From Cryomorphaceae bacterium (GTDB lineage Bacteria; Bacteroidota; Bacteroidia; Flavobacteriales_D; Crocinitomicaceae): a DNA stretch of 12,142 nt. Each line of letters starts with the position of its first letter. The stretch's first letter is position 1. Where the stretch lies: contig JAIXRD010000285.1 of assembly GCA_027485365.1 (NCBI GenBank), positions 1 to 12,142 of the forward strand. Reading direction: 5' to 3'. Below the pieces are notes generated by a model. It saw only the letters and a program-made list of their open reading frames with translations. It was not told the origin of the DNA and did no database searches. This document shows, one piece after another, positions 1 through 6,348 of the stretch. The position numbers and the translations under genes are program-made.

Positions 1-341
1 GCAAATGATGATAAAATCATCCCTTCAATCAAGAGGTGCGGAATTTTTTCCATTAAATACCGATCCTTGAACGTGCCCGGTTCAGATTCATCGGCGTTAC
101 AAACTAAATATCTCGGAACACCTTCAGGTTTGGCTAGAAAGGACCATTTCATTCCCGTTGGGAAACCAGCGCCTCCACGACCGCGTAAACCTGATTTTTT
201 AACTTCTTCAACCACTTCATCTGGAGACATCTTTTTCAAAGCTTTCTCAAGCGTGGCATATCCTCCATTTTTTATATATACATCAATTCCGTCAATCCCA
301 GGAACATCTACGTGTTCTAATAACAATCTTCTGTTTTTCAT
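1..341 (-). CDS. nuoF: NADH-quinone oxidoreductase subunit F, N-terminal part (cut by window edge)
   Basis: NuoF is the NADH-oxidising subunit of complex I. It binds NADH and FMN and carries the N3 [4Fe-4S] cluster at the tip of the peripheral arm in the cytoplasm. Reading the minus strand from the ATG at 341-339 gives 113 codons that run off the left edge. Two family hallmarks are visible: the glycine-rich FMN/NADH loop GLRGRGGAGFPTGMKW at residues 51-66 and CNADESEPGTFKDR at residues 81-94. The C-terminal cluster cysteines lie outside the window. The gene starts 11 bases after the nuoE stop codon, so it is the sixth gene of the nuoA-F run and surely co-transcribed. No Shine-Dalgarno sequence precedes it, as is usual in Bacteroidota. 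The identification is secure, but completeness cannot be judged. Confidence 0.95.
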   Translation of the reverse strand, partial: MKNRRLLLEHVDVPGIDGIDVYIKNGGYATLEKALKKMSPDEVVEEVKKSGLRGRGGAGFPTGMKWSFLAKPEGVPRYLVCNADESEPGTFKDRYLMEKIPHLLIEGMILSSF

Positions 342-352
342 ATCAATCGGGC

Positions 353-883
353 TTACTGGATTTCACCGTTTCGGTATTGTTCAATTAAGGCATCTACTTT
401 TTCTATGGATAAATGCTCGTGGTATTTATTTTTACATTGGAGTAAGGGACCATATCCACAACCGCCTAGGCATTCAGCTGTTTTTAGGGTAAACATGCCG
501 TCTGACGTAGTTTCTCCAACCTTAATATCTAGTTTTTTTTCCATGTGTTCAATGAGTTGATCACTTCCAACGAGCATACAAGGTCCGGTTCTACAAACTT
601 CTAATACATGTTTTCCAACGGGTTGTAGGTGGAACATGGTATAGAATGTAGCCACCTCATATACTTCAATGGCTTGAATCTTCAGGAAATCAGCAATTTT
701 GTTCATTACTGGAACACTTAACCAACCATATTCTGCTTGGGCAATGTGTAGAATTTGAATAAGTGCGCTTTTTTCTTTGTCCTGAGGGAATTTTTTAACT
801 ACCTCATTCATTTGTTGCATCATTGAGTCTGAAAATACAACAACTTCATTCGGGTCAAATACGGGTTGTGAGGTATGGCTCAT
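353..883 (-). CDS. nuoE: NADH-quinone oxidoreductase subunit E (24 kDa, [2Fe-2S])
   Basis: NuoE is the thioredoxin-fold subunit of the NADH dehydrogenase module of complex I. It holds the off-pathway [2Fe-2S] cluster N1a beside the FMN of NuoF. The 176-residue protein has the normal length. It carries the four expected ligands as C-x4-C (C97 and C102, in VCRTGPC) and C-x3-C (C138 and C142, in ECLGGCGYGP). The N-terminal helical part contains the typical YEVATFYTMF stretch (residues 75-84). The ATG at 883 lies 3 bases after the nuoD stop codon and nuoF follows after 11 bases, so translation is probably coupled along the operon. Nothing appears damaged or missing. Confidence 0.97.
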   Translation of the reverse strand: MSHTSQPVFDPNEVVVFSDSMMQQMNEVVKKFPQDKEKSALIQILHIAQAEYGWLSVPVMNKIADFLKIQAIEVYEVATFYTMFHLQPVGKHVLEVCRTGPCMLVGSDQLIEHMEKKLDIKVGETTSDGMFTLKTAECLGGCGYGPLLQCKNKYHEHLSIEKVDALIEQYRNGEIQ

Positions 884-886
884 ATC

Positions 887-2119
887 TTATGCATCTAATT
901 CGCCAGCAATTACATTGATGCTACTTAAAGTAATAACCGCATCGCTAATGTTCGCTCCTGAAATCATCTCAGGGTAGGCTTGATAATAAATAAAACAAGG
1001 TCTTCTAAATTGTAATCTGTAAGGCGCTCTTCCACCGTCGCTAATTAGGAAATAGCCTAATTCTCCATTGCCGCCTTCTACGCTATGATAAACTTCACCA
1101 ACAGGCACATCGCTTTCACCCATTACAATTTTAAAATGATAAATTAAGGCTTCCATGTTGTTATAAACATCCTTTTTTTCTGGTAAGAAAAACTCGGGAA
1201 TGTCAGCATGGAATGGACCTTCGGGTAAATTGTTGTATGCTTGGTGGATAATACGTAAACTCTGACGGATTTCTTCTTGACGCACCATGAATCGATCATA
1301 GGTATCACCATTAACACCCACTGGAATAGTGAAATCGAAATCTTCGTATGAGGAATATGGATGCATTACTCTAACATCATAATCTACTCCTGCTGCGCGA
1401 AGATTCGGCCCAGTAAATCCGTACGCTAATGCTCGCTCTGCAGAAATTGGTCCAGCTCCTTTGGTACGATCCATAAAAATACGGTTGCGTTCAAGCATCC
1501 CGTTCCACTCTTCAAAAGCCTTCGGGAAGGTACTCAAGAATTCTTTTAGTTTTTGGTGGAAAACCGGGGTGAAATCTTTATCAAAACCACCGATTCGACC
1601 GATATTTGTAGTCAAGCGAGCGCCACACATTTCTTCGTAAAGCTCGTAGATTTTCTCACGTTCGGAGAATGGATAGAAGAAACTAGTCAATGCTCCAGTA
1701 TCTACACCAATAATCGAATCACAAATTAAATGGTCTGCAATACGTGCCAATTCCATTATAATGACACGCATGTACTGAACACGCTTTGGAACTTCTACTT
1801 GAAGTAATTTTTCAACCGTCATGTGCCATCCTAGGTTATTGATCGGGGAAGAACAATAATTTAAACGGTCTGTGATTGGCGTAATTTGATTGTAAGGCCT
1901 GCGTTCTGCTAATTTTTCAAATGCGCGGTGAATATAACCGACAGTTTGTTCTGAGGTTAGGATTTTTTCCCCATCAACAGTTAAAATATTTTGAAAAATC
2001 CCATGCGTAGCAGGGTGGGTTGGACCAAAATTTATGGTTGCTATATCGCCATCAATGGTTTCTTTAGAAAGCACTTGGCCATTCGAAAGTTTTATAAGAT
2101 TGTCTGTTTGTTCCATCAT
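887..2119 (-). CDS. nuoD: NADH-quinone oxidoreductase subunit D (49 kDa, quinone-site subunit)
   Basis: NuoD, related to the large subunit of [NiFe] hydrogenases, forms with NuoB the chamber where ubiquinone or menaquinone is reduced by cluster N2. The 410-residue length is typical. GPTHPATHG (residues 32-40) supplies the conserved quinone-site His (H39), and DRLNY (84-88) supplies the Tyr (Y88) that matches Tyr87 of Thermus Nqo4. The C-terminal block with ISDGGRAPYRLQFRRP is also present. It is a stand-alone nuoD, not the nuoCD fusion seen in E. coli. Two adjacent ATG codons (2119 and 2116) could each serve as start. The C-terminus reads SSINVIAGELDA, whereas many homologues end in a GSID...GEVDR-like sequence. 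This may simply be the Bacteroidota form. It lies 7 bases after nuoC and 3 bases before nuoE. Confidence 0.97.
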   Translation of the reverse strand: MMEQTDNLIKLSNGQVLSKETIDGDIATINFGPTHPATHGIFQNILTVDGEKILTSEQTVGYIHRAFEKLAERRPYNQITPITDRLNYCSSPINNLGWHMTVEKLLQVEVPKRVQYMRVIIMELARIADHLICDSIIGVDTGALTSFFYPFSEREKIYELYEEMCGARLTTNIGRIGGFDKDFTPVFHQKLKEFLSTFPKAFEEWNGMLERNRIFMDRTKGAGPISAERALAYGFTGPNLRAAGVDYDVRVMHPYSSYEDFDFTIPVGVNGDTYDRFMVRQEEIRQSLRIIHQAYNNLPEGPFHADIPEFFLPEKKDVYNNMEALIYHFKIVMGESDVPVGEVYHSVEGGNGELGYFLISDGGRAPYRLQFRRPCFIYYQAYPEMISGANISDAVITLSSINVIAGELDA

Positions 2120-2126
2120 TCATCAA

Positions 2127-2633
2127 TTAACGTCCAAAAAATCGGTCATCTTTATCCTCTCTTGTTCCATCCTCGAGGTGATACTGTTTTAACATCGGGT
2201 GGTAATCCATTTCATCCATGTTAAGAATGCGCGTCATGTTCGGATGTCCTTCGAATTGAATTCCGAAAAAATCAAAAGTTTCTCGTTCTTGCCAGTTGGC
2301 CCCATCAAACAAAGGGGTTAAACTCTTAATGCCTGGATTATCTTGAGAAAGGTAACATTTGATGCGAAGACGAATGGCATTTTTCCAGCTGTGCAAGTGA
2401 TAAACCACACACAGTTCTCTTCCTTTTTCTTCCGGATAATGAACACCGCCAATCAAGGTTAAAAAATTAAAAGAAAGCGTAGCGTCGTTCTTTAAAAGTT
2501 CAATTACACCAAACGCTTCAGAAGGTGAGATTTCAATAACAAGGGTATCATAAAGCACTTCTGAAGTGATAATCTTCGATCCAAGTTGGACTTGCAACGC
2601 ATCAAGTAGTGTGTTATTTGTCATTGTCGGCAT
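2127..2633 (-). CDS. nuoC: NADH-quinone oxidoreductase subunit C (30 kDa)
   Basis: NuoC is the cofactor-free 30 kDa subunit of the complex I connecting module that packs against NuoD and NuoB. The 168-residue protein shows the family signature near its C-terminus: WQERETFDFFGIQFEGHPNM followed by TRILNMDEMDYHPMLK, which corresponds to the usual ERE-x-(F/Y)D-(M/L)-(F/Y)G-x-x-F-x-GHP pattern. The chosen ATG at 2633 overlaps the end of nuoB by 20 bases. A second in-frame ATG at 2624 (residue 4) would cut the overlap to 11 bases and is an equally possible start. The gene is separate from nuoD, which follows after 7 bases. A short acidic and basic tail (residues 150-168) replaces the longer tails of some homologues. 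Confidence 0.95.
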   Translation of the reverse strand: MPTMTNNTLLDALQVQLGSKIITSEVLYDTLVIEISPSEAFGVIELLKNDATLSFNFLTLIGGVHYPEEKGRELCVVYHLHSWKNAIRLRIKCYLSQDNPGIKSLTPLFDGANWQERETFDFFGIQFEGHPNMTRILNMDEMDYHPMLKQYHLEDGTREDKDDRFFGR

Positions 2634-3171
2634 TGGTTACTTCGATTTCATAATTCCCTAATAAATGACGGTATTCCTCGCTGTATCGTCTGCGCATTGG
2701 TTCATGTTTGACGAGTCTGTGAATGTTCATTACACCGTCGATAATTTGCTCTGGTCTTGGAGGACAACCAGGCACGTATACGTCTACTGGAATAATTCGA
2801 TCAATGCCTTGTAGTACACTGTACGTATCGAAAATACCACCCGACGAAGCACATGCACCAACAGAAAGCACCCATTTTGGTTCTGCCATTTGCTCATATA
2901 CTTTTTGCAGTACCGGCGCTAATTTTTTGGAAATGGTACCTGCAACGATCAATAGGTCGGATTGTCGGGGAGTAAAGCTCATTCGCTCCATACCAAATCG
3001 AGATAAATCGTAGGTGGACCCCATGGTGGCCATGAATTCGATACCGCAGCATGAGGTTGCAAAAGGAAGCGGCCAAACAGAGTTTGATCGCGCTAAGGCA
3101 ACAGCTTTGTCAAGGGTTGTAAGTTGATACCCTTCACCGTTGATTACTTCTAAGTCTTCTATTTTTCCCAT
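2614..3171 (-). CDS. nuoB: NADH-quinone oxidoreductase subunit B (PSST, cluster N2)
   Basis: NuoB carries the terminal [4Fe-4S] cluster N2 of complex I, which passes electrons to quinone at the NuoB-NuoD interface. The 185-residue protein has all four ligands: the tandem pair C41-C42 (ATSCCGIEFMA), C107 (SVGACASSGG) and C136 (VPGCPPRPE). The spacing is as in the family. The start at 3171 overlaps nuoA by 13 bases, and the stop overlaps nuoC by 20 bases. Such overlaps suggest translational coupling and a fixed subunit ratio. The assignment is unambiguous and I see no degenerate positions. Confidence 0.97.
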   Translation of the reverse strand: MGKIEDLEVINGEGYQLTTLDKAVALARSNSVWPLPFATSCCGIEFMATMGSTYDLSRFGMERMSFTPRQSDLLIVAGTISKKLAPVLQKVYEQMAEPKWVLSVGACASSGGIFDTYSVLQGIDRIIPVDVYVPGCPPRPEQIIDGVMNIHRLVKHEPMRRRYSEEYRHLLGNYEIEVTNADNDK

Positions 3172-3530
3172 TCTAATGCTCCTTTTTTACGAACGTAAAT
3201 AAAGCCTACCAAGAAGAAGGCTACAAACAATACAACAGCTAAAAGCCCTTCTAGTTTTAGTTGATGAAAATTAACTGCGTAAGGGTAAAAGAAAATCACT
3301 TCTACATCGAACAAAACAAATAGAATCGCCGTCATGAAATACCGAATAGAAACGGGAAATCTTGCATTACCTTGCGATTCAATTCCGCACTCAAAATTCT
3401 CTTCTTTACGTTTTGTTTTTACTCGAGGACTTAACAAATGGGTTGCCACTAAGGTGAAAACCACAAAACCCGCTGCTACTGCAACTTGCATTAGTAGCGG
3501 AAGGTAGTTTATATTTGAACTTGTATCCAT
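3159..3530 (-). CDS. nuoA: NADH-quinone oxidoreductase subunit A (membrane subunit ND3)
   Basis: NuoA (ND3) is the small membrane subunit that links the peripheral arm of complex I to the proton-pumping arm. The 123 residues form three predicted membrane helices (about 10-33, 63-86 and 95-113). Between helices 1 and 2 is the cytoplasmic loop with the conserved ECGIES motif (residues 47-52; the Cys is the homologue of the ND3 switch cysteine). Helix 2 contains FDVEVIFFYP with the conserved acidic residues D75 and E77. It is the first gene of the operon. A TAnnTTTG-type box lies about 30 bases upstream, and a terminator after trxB separates it from that gene. The start gives the usual short periplasmic N-terminus. 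Confidence 0.96.
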   Translation of the reverse strand: MDTSSNINYLPLLMQVAVAAGFVVFTLVATHLLSPRVKTKRKEENFECGIESQGNARFPVSIRYFMTAILFVLFDVEVIFFYPYAVNFHQLKLEGLLAVVLFVAFFLVGFIYVRKKGALEWEK

Positions 3531-3559
3531 GATTTCGGATGTTTAGTTTTATTCGCGAG

Positions 3560-3567
3560 CAAATTTA
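3560..3567 (-). promoter_or_regulatory. Possible -7 promoter element for the nuo operon
   Basis: On the minus strand this reads TAAATTTG, an exact match to the Bacteroidota -7 consensus TAnnTTTG. It lies 29 bases before the nuoA ATG, giving a predicted 5' leader of about 20-25 bases. I could not see a good TTTG-like -33 element about 20 bases further upstream, so the call rests on one box and its position in the 173-base gap between trxB and nuoA. Confidence 0.4.
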
Positions 3568-3656
3568 CTTTTTTCGTTGGATTAGCCACACTATAATTTG
3601 AATTAATTGCACAAAAAGGTTTGATTTTTATTCGAAAAATTAACCGAGTTGAAATG

Positions 3657-3680
3657 AAAAAGGACAGCATTGCTGTCCCT
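3657..3680 (-). terminator. Intrinsic terminator of trxB
   Basis: On the minus strand, GGACAGC-AAT-GCTGTCC forms a 7-bp GC-rich stem with a 3-base loop (3662-3678). It is followed directly by five T residues (3661-3657) and is preceded by A residues (with T in between) that can extend the stem after one mismatch. It begins about 25 bases after the trxB stop codon. It should end trxB transcription and insulate the nuo operon downstream. Confidence 0.8.
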
Positions 3681-3703
3681 TTAATCATGTGATTAGTTAA
3701 ATC

Positions 3704-4645
3704 CTAATGCTGACTTGCTAAGTAGCGTTCTGCATCCAAGGCCGCCATGCACCCGGTACCGGCAGCGGTAATGGCTTGACGGTAGGTTTTATCGGCTGCA
3801 TCTCCTGCAACAAAAACCCCAGAAACATTCGTTTTTGAAGTTCCTAATTGCTCGTATTTGATATAACCCGTTTCATCCAAATGAATAAAATCTTTGAAAA
3901 TATCGGTATTTGGTTTGTGACCTATCGCAACAAAGAATCCAGTGCATGGAATTTCTTTTAATTCTCCGGTTAAGGCGTTCTTTACCCGAACTCCGGTAAC
4001 GAGTTGCCCATCTCCTAACACCTCATCGGTTTCCGTATTAAATAGGATTTCTATGTTAGGCGTATTTTTGACACGTTCCGCCATAATTTTTGATGCTCGG
4101 AATTCATCTTTTCGCACTAACATGGTAACCTTGGTGCAAAGTTTTGATAAATAATGTGCTTCTTCACATGCCGAATCTCCAGCACCAACGATTACTGTTT
4201 CTTGTCCGCGATAGAAAAACCCATCACATACGGCACATGCAGATACACCACCACCCGTTTGAAGATATTTTTGTTCGCTTTCAAGTCCAAGATATTTTGC
4301 TGAGGCTCCTGTTGCAATAATTACTGTTTTGGCGTGGATTTCTGTTCCATCATCAGCCCAACATTTATGGATTCCACCTGAAAAATCTACTTTCGTAATA
4401 AATCCTGAACGGACCTCCGTTTCAAAACGAAGGGCTTGATCTCTGAGTTGAACCATCATTTCTGGCCCACTAATTCCTTGAGGATAGCCAGGGAAATTCT
4501 CTACTTCATTTGTGGTGGTTAGTTGTCCTCCAGGTTGAAGACCTTCATACATTAGTGGTTTCATGTCTGCACGCGCCGCATAAATTGCTGCTGTGTAACC
4601 TGCAGGACCAGAACCGATGATTAAGCATTGTGTTTCTTGTATCAT
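3704..4645 (-). CDS. trxB: Thioredoxin-disulfide reductase
   Basis: TrxB is a cytoplasmic FAD flavoprotein that uses NADPH to reduce thioredoxin and so maintains thiol balance. The 313-residue length is standard for the low-molecular-weight bacterial type. In order are the FAD-binding GSGPAGYTAAIYAARA (residues 11-26), the redox-active C137-A-V-C140 in SACAVCDGFFYRG, the NADPH-binding VGAGDSACEEA (153-163) and the second FAD motif GVFVAGDAAD (276-285). It appears to be a single-gene unit, with a hairpin terminator downstream and the divergent S8 protease gene upstream. An 18-base A run lies 8 bases before the ATG, inside the predicted leader, where length changes could alter translation. A flavin-dependent relative such as ferredoxin-NADP reductase is excluded by the intact CxxC. 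Confidence 0.97.
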   Translation of the reverse strand: MIQETQCLIIGSGPAGYTAAIYAARADMKPLMYEGLQPGGQLTTTNEVENFPGYPQGISGPEMMVQLRDQALRFETEVRSGFITKVDFSGGIHKCWADDGTEIHAKTVIIATGASAKYLGLESEQKYLQTGGGVSACAVCDGFFYRGQETVIVGAGDSACEEAHYLSKLCTKVTMLVRKDEFRASKIMAERVKNTPNIEILFNTETDEVLGDGQLVTGVRVKNALTGELKEIPCTGFFVAIGHKPNTDIFKDFIHLDETGYIKYEQLGTSKTNVSGVFVAGDAADKTYRQAITAAGTGCMAALDAERYLASQH

Positions 4646-4653
4646 TTGTTTGA

Positions 4654-4671
4654 TTTTTTTTTTTTTTTTTT
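4654..4671. repeat. 18-base homopolymer (T on plus strand, A on minus strand)
   Basis: Eighteen consecutive T residues on the plus strand, which are A18 on the trxB coding strand. The tract ends 8 bases before the trxB start codon. It is by far the longest homopolymer I noticed in the window. Its length may be uncertain because of sequencing or assembly error, or it may vary in the population by slippage. Confidence 0.9.
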
Positions 4672-4717
4672 AAGATAATTGTTTGCTTATACCGATTAAT
4701 ATCCTTTATATGTTTAT

Positions 4718-4725
4718 CAAAATTA
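4718..4725 (-). promoter_or_regulatory. Possible -7 promoter element for trxB
   Basis: On the minus strand this reads TAATTTTG, matching TAnnTTTG. It lies 72 bases before the trxB ATG, so the transcript leader would include the A18 tract. No clear -33 box is visible. In AT-rich DNA such a match may arise by chance. Confidence 0.3.
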
Positions 4726-4740
4726 ATTATGGGAATTTCT

Positions 4741-4748
4741 TATCTTCG
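4741..4748 (+). promoter_or_regulatory. Possible -7 promoter element for the S8 protease gene
   Basis: TATCTTCG differs from TAnnTTTG at one base and lies 19 bases before the ATG at 4768, giving a leader of roughly 12-15 bases. The same TTCG variant (TATATTCG) lies at a similar distance before ilvE. If real, it rules out the upstream ATG at 4729, which would not be on the transcript. No -33 box is evident. Confidence 0.4.
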
Positions 4749-4767
4749 CCACCTAAAATTAAAACAC

Positions 4768-6348
4768 ATGAAGAAAATATTAAGCGTTTTTACCTTATTG
4801 GTTCTTACGATTTCACTTGGTTTAGCACAGCCTAAGGAGGAGATTAATTGGTATTTGAAAAGTCCTAAAAAAGATAAAGTATATGGAACCGCGGCCAATG
4901 AGGCCTATGAAATTCTTACAGGGAAAAAGGCAATTCCTGTAATTGTTGCAGTAATCGATAGTGGCGTCGAGACAGATCACGAGGATTTGAAAGATGTAAT
5001 ATGGGTTAATGAAGATGAAATCCCAGGAAACGGTAAGGACGATGACAATAATGGCTATGTGGATGATGTAAATGGATGGTCTTTCCTTGGTGGACCAGTT
5101 GAGGATATTGAAGATGAAGCATCCGAATTAAAACGTCTGGTGTTTATTGAGCGAAAATATTTCGGATCCAAACGCGCTGATGAAGTTCCTGAAGCGGATA
5201 AAGCACGTTTTGAAGCGTATCAAACTATGAAGAAAAAATACGATGAAGAGGTTGCAAAGAATGCCGCGTCATATCAGGGCGTTAAAATGTTTGCCGATTT
5301 TATTCAGCATGTTAAAGATGCATCCGGTGGCGTGTTTTCGAAAGAAACCATTAGTAATTATACTCCCCAAAATGATAGAGAAAAAGCGATTCAAAGTCGA
5401 AGCAAGTTATTTTTCATTTCAATGACACCAGAACAATTGGATCATGAGGTTTCTGGGGCACTCACGATGTTCGAGGGGCAAGTTAAGATGGCGGCCATTG
5501 ATGCGGATAGTGTCAGGGCAGCTGTGGTAGGGGACGATCCGAATAACTTATCGCAACGTTATTATGGGTGTAACCGCTATGAAGGACCTGATGCAATGCA
5601 CGGAACCCATGTATCCGGAATCATTGCCGGGATGAGAGGAAATGGAATAGGTATCGATGGGGTAGCTAACAATGCTAAAATCATGGTGCTTCGTGCAGTA
5701 CCAAATGGGGATGAGTGTGACAAGGCTGTAGCCACTGCGATTCGTTACGCCGTTGACAATGGAGCCAAAGTAATTAATATGTCGTTCGGGAAATATTATG
5801 TTCTCCACAAGGAATATGTGGATGAGGCTGTTAAGTATGCCATGGATCATGATGTGTTGCTAATTCATGCCGCAGGAAACGATGCAAAAAATAAAGATGT
5901 GGAGGATTCATACCCTACACGCATTGCTAAATCAGGAACTACCTTCCCGAATTGGATTGACGTGGGCGCTTCAGGAGCATCACGTAAGCCTAAAAAAATA
6001 TTGGCAGACTTTTCAAATTACGGAGCGACCACTGTAGATTTTTTTGCGCCAGGTGTAGACATTTATTCAACGGTTCCTGATGGTAAATATGAAGATGCAT
6101 CAGGGACATCTATGGCATGTCCGGCTACTGCGGGTGTTGCGGCGTTAATTAGAAGTTATTTCCCAACGTTGACAGCGATACAAGTGAAGGAAGTGCTAAT
6201 GAGTACAACGACACCTTACAAGAAGAAAGTTACTGTGCCAGGAAGTAAAAAGAAACTTAAAATGAATCAAGTTTGTATTACTGGCGGGTTTGTAAATGCT
6301 GCTAAAGCGGTTAGTTACATTCTAACAATGACTGGATCAGGTAACTAA
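4768..6348 (+). CDS. Exported S8 (subtilisin-like) serine protease
   Basis: A 526-residue secreted or periplasmic endopeptidase. Residues 1-20 form a Sec signal peptide (KK, hydrophobic core, cleavage probably after LGLA). The catalytic triad is D64 (AVIDSGVETDHEDL), H278 (MHGTHVSG) and S448 (GTSMACPATAG), and the oxyanion-hole Asn is N371 (HAAGND). An acidic loop DDDNNGYVDD (91-100) looks calcium-binding. Asp and His are 214 residues apart, against about 32 in subtilisin. The extra segment (about 110-270) is charged and probably helical. The protein ends soon after the catalytic domain, with no type IX secretion C-terminal domain. I chose ATG 4768 over 4729 because the signal peptide begins exactly there and the likely promoter overlaps the 13 extra codons. 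The gene is divergent from trxB, and its stop codon overlaps that of comEC. Its substrate is unknown. Confidence 0.92.
   Translation: MKKILSVFTLLVLTISLGLAQPKEEINWYLKSPKKDKVYGTAANEAYEILTGKKAIPVIVAVIDSGVETDHEDLKDVIWVNEDEIPGNGKDDDNNGYVDDVNGWSFLGGPVEDIEDEASELKRLVFIERKYFGSKRADEVPEADKARFEAYQTMKKKYDEEVAKNAASYQGVKMFADFIQHVKDASGGVFSKETISNYTPQNDREKAIQSRSKLFFISMTPEQLDHEVSGALTMFEGQVKMAAIDADSVRAAVVGDDPNNLSQRYYGCNRYEGPDAMHGTHVSGIIAGMRGNGIGIDGVANNAKIMVLRAVPNGDECDKAVATAIRYAVDNGAKVINMSFGKYYVLHKEYVDEAVKYAMDHDVLLIHAAGNDAKNKDVEDSYPTRIAKSGTTFPNWIDVGASGASRKPKKILADFSNYGATTVDFFAPGVDIYSTVPDGKYEDASGTSMACPATAGVAALIRSYFPTLTAIQVKEVLMSTTTPYKKKVTVPGSKKKLKMNQVCITGGFVNAAKAVSYILTMTGSGN

Noticed and set aside
67..492. Plus-strand open frame of 141 codons
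   Set aside because: It lies opposite nuoF and nuoE, whose products are clearly recognisable. Its translation has no domain-like features and no gene-like start context.
3531..3703. Possible small RNA or riboswitch in the nuoA-trxB gap
   Set aside because: Apart from the trxB terminator and a single promoter-like box, the gap is AT-rich with no other stable hairpin or known riboswitch feature.
5548..5850. Minus-strand open frame of 100 codons opposite the S8 protease
   Set aside because: It covers the catalytic His and Asn region of the protease on the other strand, which explains the open frame.
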